From positions 65,044,205-65,108,204 of the forward strand of contig JAVHZZ010000002.1 of assembly GCA_036250195.1 (NCBI GenBank): a DNA stretch of 64,000 bases. The letters are read 5' to 3'. The DNA is from Mixophyes australis (lineage: Eukaryota > Chordata > Amphibia > Anura > Limnodynastidae). Positions within the stretch are counted from its first letter, which is position 1, and each line of letters opens with the position of its first letter. Below, piece by piece: positions 23,002 to 35,970 of the stretch. The notes under the pieces are model-generated. The model ran no database searches. It saw only the letters and a program-made list of their open reading frames with translations, and was not told the DNA's origin. The position numbers and the translations under genes were made by a program.

Positions 23002-25300
23002 CATGTCTTTCTACTACATCCATTATGCTGTTTGTGAAGTACCAGTCTCACGGCTCTTTCTCCCATTACTCACAAAGACCCAACTTCCATGCTTCAGAGC
23101 TGAGCACAGATTTGGTTGCTGCCCAAGGGTTTTCACAGCAATATAAAAGCACTATATGGATACAAAAATGACCACAATTATTGTCAGAGCTTATTCATAC
23201 CAGTGTAAATCTATACTGGAACAGAAGAAGTGGAACAAGAGGGATAGGAAGCAAGAGGGATAGAATGGAGGGTGACGTTGGCCACCTGTCAGTGTAAGGA
23301 GACTAGAGTCTCTCTGTCAGTAGAGCACTTGCCTTGTCAACATAGATTGGGAACCGGAGACTTAATAACTTTTCCTAGTCTCAGTAAACTGAGCTTCTTG
23401 AATGGCCATAATAGTGGTCCTAATGGTACCCAAAAGGGTGCTTTATTGCTTTTTAATTGTATATACTATATAGTGCCAAGTTTTGTCATGTACTGGTGTG
23501 TTGGTTCGGTGCATAAAGATGACTTGTTATGTACACAAAATGAAAGCAGCCACTTTGTGGTCTAAATGAGTGTTTATGAGAATATAGCCTGTGAATTCAC
23601 TAGGAACCACTATCACATGAATATAAGTAGGGTCTCATGAATATAGAGACTCAGTGATGTCACTTATTCATAGCAAACTGAAGGGATACTAGTGGTCAGA
23701 TCCCAGAGGAGAGTTCCAAGGGGCAAGTGCATTATCAGTGCACCGCAATGACACAAATTGCATCCTTGCGTAGCGGCGGCAAGGTCTGATATTGTGATCC
23801 ACATAATCAAGGTGCTGCTAACCCCACATCACAAGAAAGATAAGCAGGATCTGGGAGGATCTTCTACTCTCCTAGTAGGACTCACGAAATTCGGGAGTAT
23901 CCTGGACATTTCTGGAGAGTAGGCAAGAATGAGTTACATTGATCTAATGTACACAAGTAAATTCAGGAAAGATCTTCTAGTGTGGACAATCTAATGATTT
24001 GTTCCAGCTTTTGATCGCCCCTCTAAAGTAAAAGTCCTATAATTATTATTATCGTAGATTTATAAGGTGCCACAGTGCTCCACAGCGATATAATTCACCC
24101 AGATACAAATATCTTGTACCCGAGACTGGGGTTAGTTGGCTGAATATAGGGCCTCATGGATGTACTATACTAGAGTTACAGAAATCACAGTTGCTACTAC
24201 CTTCAAAAAGGGCCAAATTATTATATTATTGTTTTAATTGAATTGTACTTGTTAGTTTCTATTTAATTTATATATCTTTTTAATAGAATGATATAATGAT
24301 ATTCATGTCCTTTCTGGAAGTAAATTGGGTGTTATCCCATATAGAGACATATGCTTAGTAGGTGCATGTTTCAATTAAACTATAGTGTATATTAGAACTG
24401 TTTATACACTTTTTTGATATTATTTAGTTATTGGTTACCACTGAAATTACTTTACAGTAAAAAGCAAATATTCACACCATTGTTAGTATTTTGCTCTTAC
24501 TTATAGGTTTAAATTCTTTATGTACAAATTCATGTCATGTATACCAAAATCCCTAACTGGAAAATTCTGTCAGATTAAGTCATGCCCCAATAGTCATAGG
24601 TTGTTACTTTACTTGCCAGAGATTTATTGTTTATTAAATGTTTTGCCTTCAGTTTACTTTTAATATATTTATATTTTTAAAATTATTACACATCAATTGC
24701 TCTTGTTGTTCTTGCGTTACTACACCACAAGATGGCAGCAACAGTTCTTATTTCCCCTGAAACATATGCAGAAGACTTACTTCATTCATTCTTCCTGGTG
24801 TTACACAGGCGTTTTCAGTTTAACATGTGACATCAGAAGAACTTTTTAAACACAAAAGGGACACACTTTCTGGTGGGACATATATTTATCCAGAAATGCA
24901 ATTCCCAATAATACCAGCAGTGGCAGCTTCAGACACTGGGTAATGAAAGTGGAGTAAAGAAACACTAGAATAAAAGAAAAAAAATATTCTTCCTGTATTT
25001 TTCTGGTCAGATCATATCTATGCATTAACCAGCATCTGTCACACTTCATGGTTTTTATTATTATAATAAAAAAAGTTTATAAATGTATTTTATCTCCCTT
25101 CCACACTCTACATTATGTTATCTGAGACATGGTGCTCATCTGATGGCAGAAACCCCACTGAATACACTGGCCGATATACTGTCAAACAGGGTTACATTGG
25201 GCTGAAATAGTATAGTCAATGGATGACTCCACACATATAGCGAGCGAGTCATTGGTCAGCTTGAGAACTTGAGACAAAAGTAATGAAGGTGCTGCTCACA
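23002..25300. other. Unassigned interval with small repeat fragments
   Basis: No host exon is supported. 24045-24110 (GATTTATAAGGTGCCACAGT) looks like the tail of a dispersed repeat. 23862-23932 resembles a piece of the CATACTTGCC element family (ACGAAATTCGGGAGTATCC). The remainder is AT-rich. Confidence 0.4.
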
Positions 25301-25304
25301 AGCA

Positions 25305-26622
25305 GGGTTGCCAACTCTGAAATGAAAAAACAAGCAACTGCTAAGTGAAAAACAAGCCCAAAACAATCCTAAAAAGAGCCCAAAAAAGCAAAAAATTAAT
25401 TATTTTTTTATTTATGATACAACTATCGAGATAATATTAATATTAATGGGATCTGCAGCAGTTTCTGCAGTTACAGTAACTAAAGATGAAGTCTCAGGAG
25501 TTATAGCTGCACTTATGGGGTTTCTTTTCTCTGTACACTGCGATATATCCCTAGCTTTACACTATAATTACACACATCATCTTCTGTCTGGTCACATATA
25601 TACTCTCTATATCTACTGCATACAACACAGACAGGTTCCCACAGGAGGGGCCAACGCTGAAGTTTACCTACTAACACTTGAGGTCACGCCCACGTAAGAG
25701 ACCAGCAGCGTCCTTACACTGACTAAAGCATTATTATACACAAGGCAATAAAGTTTTTTGAAAAAAAAATTAATTTTTTTGTGAATGTCACAGCCGCCGC
25801 GGCTCGCTTCCTGCGCTCCCTGGCGTCATGGCCGTCACCTTGACGACCGGGACGTCACTTCCGCCCAGTACCCGACCGTTGCCTTAGCAACGGTCGGACG
25901 CCTCTTCAGCACCGCGTTCCGGCAATGTAGGAAGCCGGTCACGCACGCGCGCTCAGTAGGTGCCATTAATTAGTTCCAGCCTGTGGGCTGAATTAGCTGC
26001 CATTAGCCTGCGTGTGTGTGTGTCTCTCAGGGACAAGCCCTGATTGGTCTCCCTGAGTATTTAAGGCAGTGAGGTCTGCAGCCTCACTGCCGGTTATAGC
26101 GTGTCTAACCAAGTCTGCTGACCTGCTCCTGTTTCCTTGCACTGTCCTGTGGATACTCTGTTTGACCTCCCGTGTATGACCCCCTGCTTGGATTATTTGG
26201 ACTCTGCCTGTTTTGCTCGTGACCCTGACCTTTGTTGCCTGTACCTTGGACCTTGCTACCATGCCTGTGACTCTGACCTCTGGCGTGTTTATAGATTAAC
26301 CTGCTTGCCTGTGACCTTTGACCTTGGCTATCGTTTTGACTACCCACTGCTTTCTACCAGTCTCCTGGCCCGCCGCTGTGGTCCTGCATTACCAACCCAC
26401 ACTACACGTGGAGCTAAGTCCTGGGGGCATCCGAGTACCGGTGAGCGTGTCAAGCTGTAAGGGAAAGGCGGCTGCTATAGGCGAAGATCTCCGTCATCTA
26501 GTTCTGTGGGTTGGTGATCAGGGCCAGCAGCCTAACAGTGAAGCCCAAAAACCCGCAACCCGCGACCACCAGAAAAACCCTGCGACTCTGAAAAAACCCT
26601 TGTTATAAGCGGAATTGGCAAC
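25305..26622. mobile_element. Small element with GTTGCCAA ends, split by a solo LTR
   Basis: Left part 25305-25785 begins GGTTGCCAACTC and is rich in 'aagccc' and 'aaaaa'. Right part 26538-26622 ends GGAATTGGCAAC. The complementary GTTGCCAA ends and the shared 'aagcccaaaa' text suggest one older element broken by the LTR insertion at 25786-26537. Confidence 0.5.
25781..26542 (+). mobile_element. Solo LTR (Gypsy-type), copy 1, TSD GTGAA
   Basis: The LTR is 25786-26537 (752 bp), starting TGTCACAGCC and ending CAGCCTAACA. It is flanked by a perfect 5-bp duplication GTGAA at 25781-25785 and 26538-26542. TATA-like GTATTTAAGG lies near 26058. The 3' part has CCTGGGGGCATCCGAGTACC and GGCGGCTGCTATAGGCGAAG, both shared with the LTR at 32765-33431. 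No internal region remains, so it arose by LTR-LTR recombination. The ORFs over it are not genes. Confidence 0.92.
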
Positions 26623-26625
26623 TAT

Positions 26626-28234
26626 GCTCACAAGAACTTGCAATTTAACAGGAAATAAGGCAGTGCTAATGCATGCGCATGTTTGAACAATGGAGGAACT
26701 AAGTATGAGGACATACACTTGTAAGTACTCAAGGGATAAAAGTCTTTTGTGATAACATCTGAGACTATGCTTGAAAACAGGATATAGTACAGAAAGAATG
26801 GATTGGTCCTTATGTGGGGTGACTATGGGTGAAAACAGTCACTGGGAAATATGATACACTTCTTTTAAGAGAGTCATTTTTAGGGACTGCTTGAAATTTT
26901 CAAGGAAGATTCTAAAGAAGAGGTATACTGGAGCTACCTTTAGGCATTTGTCTAGTGCTCTAATGGTTAGCGGGCGCTTAAAACACTGAGTTACATATCG
27001 TCACTCATCCAGTGTTTTTTAATGCCCCTGTTACTCCCCCGCACAGAGCACTAGCGCTTTGAGTGTGTTGCTTGGTTATGATATCACAGCCAACCACTCC
27101 CAGTCTTAGGAGCAAAGAATGCCACTTCCACCTTCCGCCTGCTAGGATAAAAAGCAGCAAGGGTGGGAGCGCCACTTCCGTGTGAGGTTGGGGCGCCCCC
27201 AGGGTACAGCACAAAAGAAGTCTTACAGTAGGGAGAGGGAGGTGGTTATAATAGATGTAAAGTCATTTGTTGATGTAGATTGAAGAGCTCAGAGAGGGAG
27301 ATATATGAAGATGAGAGCAGAGCGGTTGGTGAAACATTGCGGATAGATGTAGATAAGAACCAAAATTTGGAATAGATGATGAAAGAAATTCAGGTAACCT
27401 AAAAGATCCTTGGCAGTTGGGATATGAATATTTTACCCTCTTCGCTGCAGTATCCCACAACCTCAGTATTTTTACCAATCCCAATTCCTGTGTGTTTGTA
27501 TTATTTCTTGATGAAAACATGTGAAAAAGCATAAACCCAGCTAAAGAAAACTTACTGTTAACCCCTCCCCTGACAAAGAGGAAACAAGTTCATGAGAAAA
27601 ATGCTTAACACTTTGTATTAGAGCATGAGAACAGCAGAATCTCTTATTATGGAAAAATGTGTAGAAGACGGTCCTATCGCTAGTGCGTGAGGGATACAGA
27701 GCATTCTGTTGGAATGCATCAGGTGACTGGTCATGTGGAAGAGGGCTGATGTATGGTCTGTTATGACTAAAGATTGAAATGAGCACAACAGTAAAACAAA
27801 CACTGCAAATCTTCTGGACTAGTTATATTAAATTCTAATCTCTAAGTGTATTTCTTTCATCTCATAGTAAAGCCAATCTGCAGCTGTCACTCATGTTTTG
27901 AAGAAAAGATGCACTGAAGTCCATTCACGATGCAAACTTGCTGTGTACACCTTGGTTTTGCCTCATTGTATAAATGGATGATTTACCCTGTGTATATCTC
28001 TACTCTCTACTCTACGGAGACACCTCCGCAAACTAGTAGTGATCCTAGGTGGTGGTGCTAGGTGCCCAGTGCAAAAAATGTAAAGTCACGTTGAATGCCT
28101 GATTCATTAAGGCAGGTAAATGCAATACCATACACCAGAGAACGCAGCAACACCCAGTTTTTCTTCGAGCGCAAAGGACCCTTACTATAGCCTACGATTT
28201 CAGTGAGGGAACGGGATGGAGAATGGGCATATAC
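26626..28234. other. Unassigned interval
   Basis: No supported gene. 26955-27060 is a partial inverted structure (CTAGTGCTCTAATGG versus CAGAGCACTAGCG), perhaps a small foldback element. A (GAGA)-rich stretch lies at 27228-27310. Confidence 0.35.
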
Positions 28235-30139
28235 ATGTAGACCAGGGGTCCTCAAAATACGGCCCGCGGGCCACATGCGGCCCGCGGAGGTCATTTATGT
28301 GGCCCGCCGGGCAGGGGCGGATTGGTCATTGCACTGACCGGAATTTTCCAATGAGGGGGGGGGGACAGAACGAGGCCGGTGCCGCGGCGAGGAGTAAAAA
28401 AAAAAACTTGTAAAAATAAGAATCAGAGGGCTCCCTTCCTCCCATACTTGGCATCCTCCAGTCCCGTTCAAGCAGAATGCCACATGGGACAAGCATCACG
28501 TGACAGGTGCTTTCCCATGTGTGCGCGGCGATGCAGCAGAGAAGACTTCAATAGAGCATGACTCCAACAAGGTAAGTGTAAGTGTGAGGGGGGGGGGGCT
28601 GTTACACTATTATTTTGCTATGTGGGGGACTGTTACACTATAATTTTGCTATGTGGGGGGCTGTTACACTATTATTTTGTTATGTGGGGGCTGTTACACT
28701 ATTATTTTGTTATGTGGGGGCTGTTACACTATTATTTTACTATGTGGGGGGCTGTTATACTATTATTTTGTTATGTGGGGGCTGTTACACTATTCTTTTG
28801 CTGTGTGAGGACTGTTACACTATTATTTTACTATGTGGGGGGCTGTTATACTATTATTTTGTTATGTGGGGGCTGGTACACTATTATTTTGCTCTGTGGG
28901 GGGCTGTTATACTATTATTTTGTTATGTGGGGGCTGTTACACTATTCTTTTGCTGTGTGAGGACTGTTACACTATTATTTTACTATGTGGGGGCTGTTAC
29001 ACTATTATTTTGTTATGTGGGGGCTGGTACACTATTATTTTGCTCTGTGGGGGGCTGTTATACTATTATTTTGTTATGTGGGGGCTGTTACACTATTCTT
29101 TTGCTGTGTGAGGACTGTTACACTATTATTTTACTATGTGGGGGGCTGTTATACTATTATTTTGCTATGTGGGGGGCTGTTATACTATTATTTTGTTATG
29201 TGGGAGGCTGTTATACTATTATTTTGCTATGTGGGGGCTGTTACACTATTATTTTGCTATGTGGGGGCTGTTACACTATTATTTTGTTATGTGGGGGCTG
29301 TTATACTATTCTTTTGCTATGTGAGGGGCTGTTATACTATTATTTTGCTATGTGGGAGGCTGTTATACTATTTTACTATGTGGGGGCTGCGATGCTATTT
29401 TACTATGTGGGGTGCTCTTATACTATGGGGGGGGCTTCTCTACTATTATACTATGTGAGAGAAGGGGCTTATATTCTATTATACTATGTGACAGAAAGGG
29501 GGGCTGCTATTTTACTATAATGTGTGAGGGAAGTGAGTGGGGGGGGGTCTTAATATAATGTGGGTGTGAGGTAGACAATTATTTTAATGATGGAGTGTAG
29601 GTTGGGGCTAATTATTTAGTAAGTGTTATTTTATTTTTGTGGGTGATGGTGGGGCAATTTAATTTAATAGTGGGGATGTTAATTTAGGATGGGGTGATGG
29701 GACCTTTAACTTAATCCTTGGGTGGTATGGGGGTATGGTATAATTTGAATGTGGGGATTTTTTGGGGTGAATGTAAATATGAATATGAATTATTTAATGG
29801 CAGTGATGGTTGCAGGAAATAGGTATATTTAACATAAATTCTATGAATTTATTGCTGGGGGGTCTCTACTGTAATTTGGGTGGGAGGTAGGCTATTAATT
29901 TAAAGATGGACTGTGGGTCGGAGGCTAATTATTTAATGGTCGGTGCTATTAATTTATTTGTTGGTTGATGGTGAAACTGTTTAATAGTGGGCTCTATTAA
30001 TTTAAGGTGAGGTGACAAGACCTTTAATTTAATGCTGGGGTGGTTTTGGGCTATTAATTGAATAGTCCGGCCCTCCAACGGTCTGAGGGACAGTGAACTG
30101 GCCCCCTGTTTAAAAAGTTTGAGGACCCCTGATGTAGAC
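28235..30139. mobile_element. 1.9-kb non-autonomous hAT element with internal VNTR
   Basis: The element 28243-30131 starts CAGGGGTCCTCAAAATACGG and ends TTTGAGGACCCCTG, a clear terminal inverted repeat. It is flanked by a perfect 8-bp duplication ATGTAGAC (28235-28242 and 30132-30139). After a CG-rich 5' part it carries a 30-bp tandem array (about 28597-29420) and then a diverged T/G-rich region to about 30060. No transposase is encoded. Confidence 0.93.
28597..29510. repeat. 30-bp VNTR with about 151-bp higher-order period
   Basis: Unit: TATGTGGGGGCTGTTACACT plus attattttg(c/t), 30 or 31 bp, about 27 copies, degrading after 29400. Because 30 is a multiple of 3, one frame stays open for 301 codons with a decapeptide cycle; I regard this ORF as an artefact. 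A five-unit block containing the CTTTTGCTGTGTGAGGACTG variant repeats near 28782, 28934 and 29085, a spacing of about 151 bp. Confidence 0.93.
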
Positions 30140-31835
30140 AATGTACAGTTAGGGTGTGCCAAGATCAATTGCACAAAGCAGCGTCCAATTCAAGCTTTGG
30201 GCATCTCAAAGGTAAGTGTTTTTCTGTCGTATCACTTGCACCAGCTATAGGTCGGGAGTAAGTGCCAATTACTAGTGATGACAGTTGCGTATACATGCTA
30301 GAACATGTGTTTGCAATCTGGAGCAACTGTAAAAATGCATTTAATGTACAGTAGATAACATCCTAATAAATGTATTTTATTGATAAAAATTATTATTTTT
30401 TCAATTGTTTTATCATTAATGACTATATTATTAACACGTGACATTGATTGATTTATCTTTTCCTGTGCGTTCTTTTGGGACTTTATATTCCACATATGTA
30501 TTGGACGTATCCTGCAGTGTCTTTTCTGTTAGAACAGAGCGGACCTAGACCCGTATTCATCAACAGACGTAACTTCACATTCGACCCCTGTTAATAACGG
30601 ACATGCGTAAGTCCGATTTACATGTGATCTTAAAAAAATGTGCAATATGTTCAACCTCCAAGCACTCATGCTATAAAATGAAATATTGCAATGTGTCTCC
30701 TAAAATATCGCTTGGCTTGTTTCAGCTACGGTTTAAATGAATTTTGAGAATGAGGGGACTGCCTTTATTACACGTGACAGTTTTGGTGTGTTTGAAGCTT
30801 TGTGTAATAATGGGCAAAGACCCCTAGAAACAGTCTTCTCCAACGAAGTCCACCTGGAAGGTGCAAAATTCCAATTAAAAGTATAGGACACGACCAGCTT
30901 AGCACTTGTGCACAATTTTGCAAAATGGAAATAGCCACGTACCCCGTCATACACAGCAAGGAACGCCCCAGAAATGTGACCTCTCCAACCCTTTCTAGTC
31001 AGCACTGGCTTTTCACCTGTTAATAAATGGACACCAAATATAAAAGGCCTCCTCAACACTGACCACCCACAGGTATGAGCCTGGTGATGGGAATAAGGAT
31101 AGGAGAAGGTGTTAAAAAATGGGAATGCAGAAGGGTTATAGAAATTGTGAATTCTTTGCATTCCTGTCCTCCCCGCATTACACTTATGTGACAGTAACCA
31201 GACACAGAATTGTTTGTATATCCACACTTTTTCATTTACTACCAGATTGACAAGCAGAGAAGTAGTTATACATTACAGAGCATCTTAGCAATATTTTTAA
31301 GTGGCAGCTGCACTTCCTCTCAGCAGTTTGTTCTATTACTAAGTCAATCTCACCCACCGAAATCTCCTTCATCATAAAAACAACTCCCAACACAGAGAAA
31401 TGCAATCATGTCATTAGCAGCCTATACTGTACATTCCTTCTATCCTCACTGCTGAGCCATTCCTACCTGAGTGAGGCAATATGCAGCCAAATTTAAAAGG
31501 CCTTCCAAAGCGCATTCCTTGTGGGGCCCATAATTGACAGGAAAGCCTCTAGAAACAACAGTCATTAGAATAAAGTAGCATAATAGCAGTAGTGACAGGA
31601 AAGCGTTAATAAGCCATTATGGAGTTGCAGGATAAAGGTCATTCATGGTTGGACTCTGGATTGTTTTCTGTTCCTAGCAACAAACAAATTACTGATTGAA
31701 GCCTGAGATTCAACATTAGGTGGTGCTGCAGGTATCATGGTCCACACCCTGGTGAGGCATGGATGGGTGCCTGGATTTACAGTTGGTACACAGGTCTTTA
31801 AGGCTCAGTTACTAACACTGTACTTAGGTACAACG
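30140..31835. other. Unassigned interval
   Basis: Contains one 164-codon minus ORF (31227-30733) with no recognisable domain; its Trp/Phe/His-rich composition and lack of a family pattern give no support for a gene. A TATAAAAGG on the minus-strand side near 31040 could belong to an old transposon promoter. Confidence 0.4.
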
Positions 31836-32167
31836 AGCCTGATTCATTAAGGATCTTAACTTAAGAAACTTCTTATTTCAGTCTCCTGGACAAAACCATG
31901 TTACAATGCAAGGGGTGCAAATTAGTATTCTGTTTTGCACATAAGTTAAATACTGACTGTTTTTTCATGTAGCACACAAATACTTTATGGCTTATTTGCA
32001 CACTGAAATTTAAAGTTGATATTTGTGTGCTACATGAAAAAACAGCCAGTATTGAACTTATATACAAAACAGAATACTAATCTGCACCCCTTGCATTGTA
32101 ACATGGTTTTGTCCAGGAGACAGAAATAAGAAGTTTCTTAAGTTAAGATCTTTAATGAATCAGGCCC
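31836..32167. mobile_element. Foldback MITE family B, copy 1
   Basis: About 332 bp, two arms of roughly 145 bp: GCCTGATTCATTAAGGATCT ... CATGTAGCACACAAATA and its near-exact complement, with a short centre near 31990-32015. The same family is at 44504-44647 (one arm only) and 62188-62521 (nested). Confidence 0.93.
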
Positions 32168-32515
32168 AACATTTGCACTGAACCACAGCACTAGTCAGCA
32201 ACATTTCATATTGGGGTGAAAATGGTATATGAACTTCCCCTACTGCTGTCATTCACCCTAACACTACTGGGTTTCAAAACCCCAGGATGAATAGCTTTGA
32301 ACACAGTGATTTTAAGCTAAATTACATTGTGGTGACAGCAGCCCCAATACTGCGTTCTGGATAACCAGGGGAAACAATGATCAGGCAGCCAGCCATTAGA
32401 AGCACTCTCTCATAGTATATACCTTGCAAAAGAAAGTACACAGATAGGGCATTTCTTCAGCAAACATGGGCTAATCAGATAACTTCCAGCTTTATTGCAA
32501 CTTGTTAGGGCAGCT
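32168..32515. other. Unassigned interval
   Basis: No gene or element recognised. Confidence 0.4.
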
Positions 32516-32759
32516 CATACTTGCCCATTCTACCAGAATGTCCAGGAGACTCCGAATTCTAGCTAGGTCTCCCAGACACTTGGGAGAGCAGTCGATTCTC
32601 CTGCATCATGACCACTTCCTAATGAAGCAGGCAGGATGGGGGTCTCCATAACGCGACTTACGGTGATTTTTTTTAATGGTGAAGTGAGAATAAAAAGAGG
32701 GCGTGGCATTTTGCTTCATAATGGCCCTATCCCCTGCGGCGAAATGACGCGATTGTGTC
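32516..32759. mobile_element. CATACTTGCC-type element, truncated at right
   Basis: Left end CATACTTGCCCATTCTACCA with GTCCAGGAGACTCC, the same family as 63488-63717 and 38459-38807. The matching right end (GGCAAGTATG) is absent before or after the neighbouring LTR. Confidence 0.65.
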
Positions 32760-33436
32760 ATATCTGTTACGAGCCACCGCACTACTCGTGACGGCTCAGC
32801 TGCTGCCTCTCTTCGCATCTCAGCTGCCTGTCAGACAGCTGGGATGTCACATCCAGTTAGGGCATCTCAGTTGCTTGGGCAACAGACGGGATGCTCCTGT
32901 CAGATTCGCTGCGTCCCAGCATTGGGACAGAATGCTGGGCCCATGCTTGGGGGCATAATGAATTAATCATTCGCTACCTGTGGTGAATTCATCAATATTT
33001 AAGGGGAGCTGAGCCTCCCTGCCGGTTATAGCTTTTATTTACCTAGTTGCTGACCTGCTCCAGGTTGTTCCTTAGTATTCTTGCTCTATTTGACTCCCGT
33101 TGTGACCTCTGGTGGAATTACCTCACCCTGACTGCTTGCATGTTGCCCTGACTTCTGCCTGAATACTGGACTTTGCTTGTACGCTTGTTGGCCTGACCGC
33201 TGCCTGATTACCGGACCTTGCCTGTTTACAAGTTGCCTCGAACCTCGAGTTGTATCTTGGGCTATTTTAGGTTTGTCCTATCTCCTGGAACTCCTCCTAC
33301 CACCTGAACTGTGGTCTCCAAACATAAGCTCCTACTACTAAGAAATAAGACCTGGGGGCATCTCAGTACCTGTGAGCAAAATCATTTCTATGGTAAAAGG
33401 CGGCTGCTAGAGGCGAAGACCTATAGCAGCAATATC
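32760..33436 (+). mobile_element. Solo LTR (Gypsy-type), copy 2, TSD ATATC
   Basis: The LTR is 32765-33431 (667 bp), starting TGTTACGAGCCACC and ending CTATAGCAGCA. It is flanked by a perfect 5-bp duplication ATATC (32760-32764 and 33432-33436). TATA-like ATATTTAAGGGG lies near 32995. It shares CCTGGGGGCATCTCAGTACC and AGGCGGCTGCTAGAGGCGAA with the LTR at 25786-26537, so both belong to one related family, but they are clearly diverged from each other. Confidence 0.92.
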
Positions 33437-35970
33437 ACTGTGGGGAATTATATTTCCCATCTCCTCTCCTATATTAATACCTAGGATGGGGATAAGGAAA
33501 CAATACACACCCAGGAGCAATGTGCTTTTCTGGGTACAGTAAGTGGTGTCCCATCCTGACTCTAGTTCCCCCCCCACACCCTTAGTTTTAGGGCCTGGTA
33601 AATTCCCTCTCATCTCAAGGAGCTGTCTAAAGGTCTTGACGATCACCATGTGGCTTACAGGAGGCGTGGGGTTTCCTCTTGTGGATAGGGTGTGTGCATC
33701 TGTACAGCTGCATATGGAGGCAGTCCCTTCAGGTTATCCTAAATTTGAACTCGACCTTTGCTGTTGCATCTTTTATGGGGATGGACAGGGCCCTATATGT
33801 TCACCTTTACATCAAACATCCTTTCACAGTCATTTTACCTTGGGTGTGCAGCTCAGGATATCTGTACACGGTGTCTTCAAACATGGATATGTGTAAGACA
33901 AAATTTCCATCTCTACTTCACTAAATATATGGGCTACTTCTCTCATTGTTGGTGATCGAATCCTATCGTCCCACACTGAGGGCTGTCAGGATCTAGATTC
34001 CAATATGTGGGGTCTCCTTGAGAATGACATTTTGGCTTGTATATTGGGGCAGATTCCTGGGCATCCCTGAGCTTCAGTCTATTTGGATAAGATCACCAGT
34101 AGCAGCATCTGCTGTGCAAACTGCTACCAGGGACAGCCATACTTTTCTTGTGCACCTGCTTATACTGATCTGCCAGCAAATGTGTTGGATAAGCAAATCT
34201 GTAGAGGCCGGTTCCTTTACCTGACGGACTTGTGTGTTCACAATCACCACACATCATGCCATATGCTCTTGGACATGTGCTGGGTTGAGGGATTGTGCAT
34301 GCATTGGTTTTGCTACCTGCTTGCTGTTTCATATAGTTAGGTTTCTACTTGAAACCACTATTATTACCTAAGTTCTTCGGGTTGCCCACATTGCCTGTTT
34401 GTGGCAATTGACAACAGACGCTTTTTATGTGTCCACACTATAGGCACAGGAAAGAGCTTTATAGATTCCCTGAATTTCAGTAGGTACTGTCTATATTGTT
34501 CTATAAACATCGCTGCATCCACAAGTGTGGATTCTGTTCCAGCACTTAAACGTATTGCGGTGTTAAAGTAAAGCAATGTTATGCCTTGTGAAACTCCTTC
34601 TCTCTGGTCACCTCTCTGTACAAGGCTTCAAACCTACCACATAAAGGCTCATGATGGACGATGGGTTTAAAGTTATACAGAATACCTAGGTCACCTCCAC
34701 ATGTCCTGTTGTTAGCAGTCTCTCCTCCTCATCAAGACAGCAGCCAGTTTTAGGAGCTGGTTTCCCAGTTGGTCTATATCTCTGCCTGAGATGAGTGCAC
34801 ACACAGTATGTAGAGTCTCCCAGCTGCTGCCTAACGTAGAGACCATGTCATCAATAAAGCTTTGCTTAACCACCATCTCCATTCCCCTTGGCGGTGAGAG
34901 AATAATTTAGCAAGTGCATTACATGGCACCTGCGAACAACCGCAGGGGGTGTTTTGTCCTAAATAAGGGATGAAAGGCTTTAGCATACATGAGCGGGCAT
35001 ATGCAGAAGCATCTTGGTGTGAATTATGGGATTTGAAAAAGGCTAAAACAGTGTTGGATAATTTAGTTATTATTCCTTGCATGTTAACGATCATCTGTGT
35101 CCTATTGACTAAAACTCTGTAATTTATGGCATCACTAGACACTGACTTAGGCTGGGTACACATTACAGGGTTTTCACACAATTATTGGGCCAATCACGCG
35201 ATAAACGACAGTTCGGCCTAATATCACATTCACGATGAACCATTATCACTCCAAAGCACATCACATCGTTTGACATGATTTTTAAACCAAACTAAAAATC
35301 TTATTCAACAATGGAAGGATGTTGTTCCAGTCCTGCAGTGTGTATGCACTCACGGCCGGCAGTGTCCATAGATCTCTATGGAGGGTGCACGATCTTTTCA
35401 GCAAATGGTTATGACAGATGAAGAGCACAGATCTGACGGTAAATCGTGTAAAACGTGTATAGTGTGTACACATAACTCGTCATGCTGATCGGGACTTTTT
35501 TTTTCCAGTTGTTGGTAAAATTGTTAAGGATTTCGCATCAGGAGATATGTTCTGTAGTCTGTGCCCAGCCTTACCTTCAAATGGAGTCATTTCTTCACAA
35601 TACTTTACAATGTCCTTATCTGTCTCAAACATAGCTTTTTTCTTATCAAATAGCTGTGATTCCAGTATGTGTATCTGTCTAGCTTTATCAATATTACATT
35701 GATCTTTGTCTACAAATTGCTTTCTGGGTGTAAACCATGTTAACCTTTTCAATGCAGCACTGGCTGTAAGCACTTTGTGAGATAAGAGTTAAATCATTAA
35801 TCCTTGTGTTTCTGGCTAAAATATCTACATGCTGATCCAACCAAATCCTTTCTTCATAGGCCTCTACCAGCCTTGTGAATGTCTGTGACCACTTGGCATA
35901 TTTTCTTAATACCAACTGTTTATTAATACTCTTATATGTCAATAATATGAGCATGTTCATATGTGTGTTC
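33437..35970 (-). pseudogene. Possible decayed gag-like tract (minus), weak
   Basis: Minus-strand frames show short coherent stretches. A Lys/Glu-rich helical piece lies at 35960-35480, broken by stops and frame changes. KQSFIDDMVSTLGSSWETLH lies near 34870. The text CLxCGHIKSVC near 34420 resembles a shortened CCHC nucleocapsid knuckle. The order (helical part, then a knuckle) would fit an LTR-retrotransposon gag, but there is no reverse transcriptase or LTR to confirm it. It may instead be an unrelated degenerate element. The tract is interrupted by the element at 35150-35570. Confidence 0.28.
35147..35573. mobile_element. Harbinger-type MITE family D, copy 1 (421 bp)
   Basis: The element 35150-35570 starts GGCTGGGTACACATTACAGG and ends TCTGTGCCCAGCC, with TTA at both flanks (35147-35149 and 35571-35573). 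A close, longer copy is at 51376-51966 and a right-half fragment at 40578-40823. Confidence 0.88.

Noticed and set aside
28615..29558. 301-codon ORF with decapeptide repeats
   Set aside because: Explained by a 30-bp VNTR (a multiple of 3) inside a non-autonomous hAT element.
30733..31227. 164-codon minus ORF as a gene
   Set aside because: No recognisable domain, heptads or splice context, and its length is possible by chance in this much sequence.
33543..33896. 117-codon plus ORF
   Set aside because: No domain or exon signals; it overlaps the weak minus-strand retroelement-like tract.
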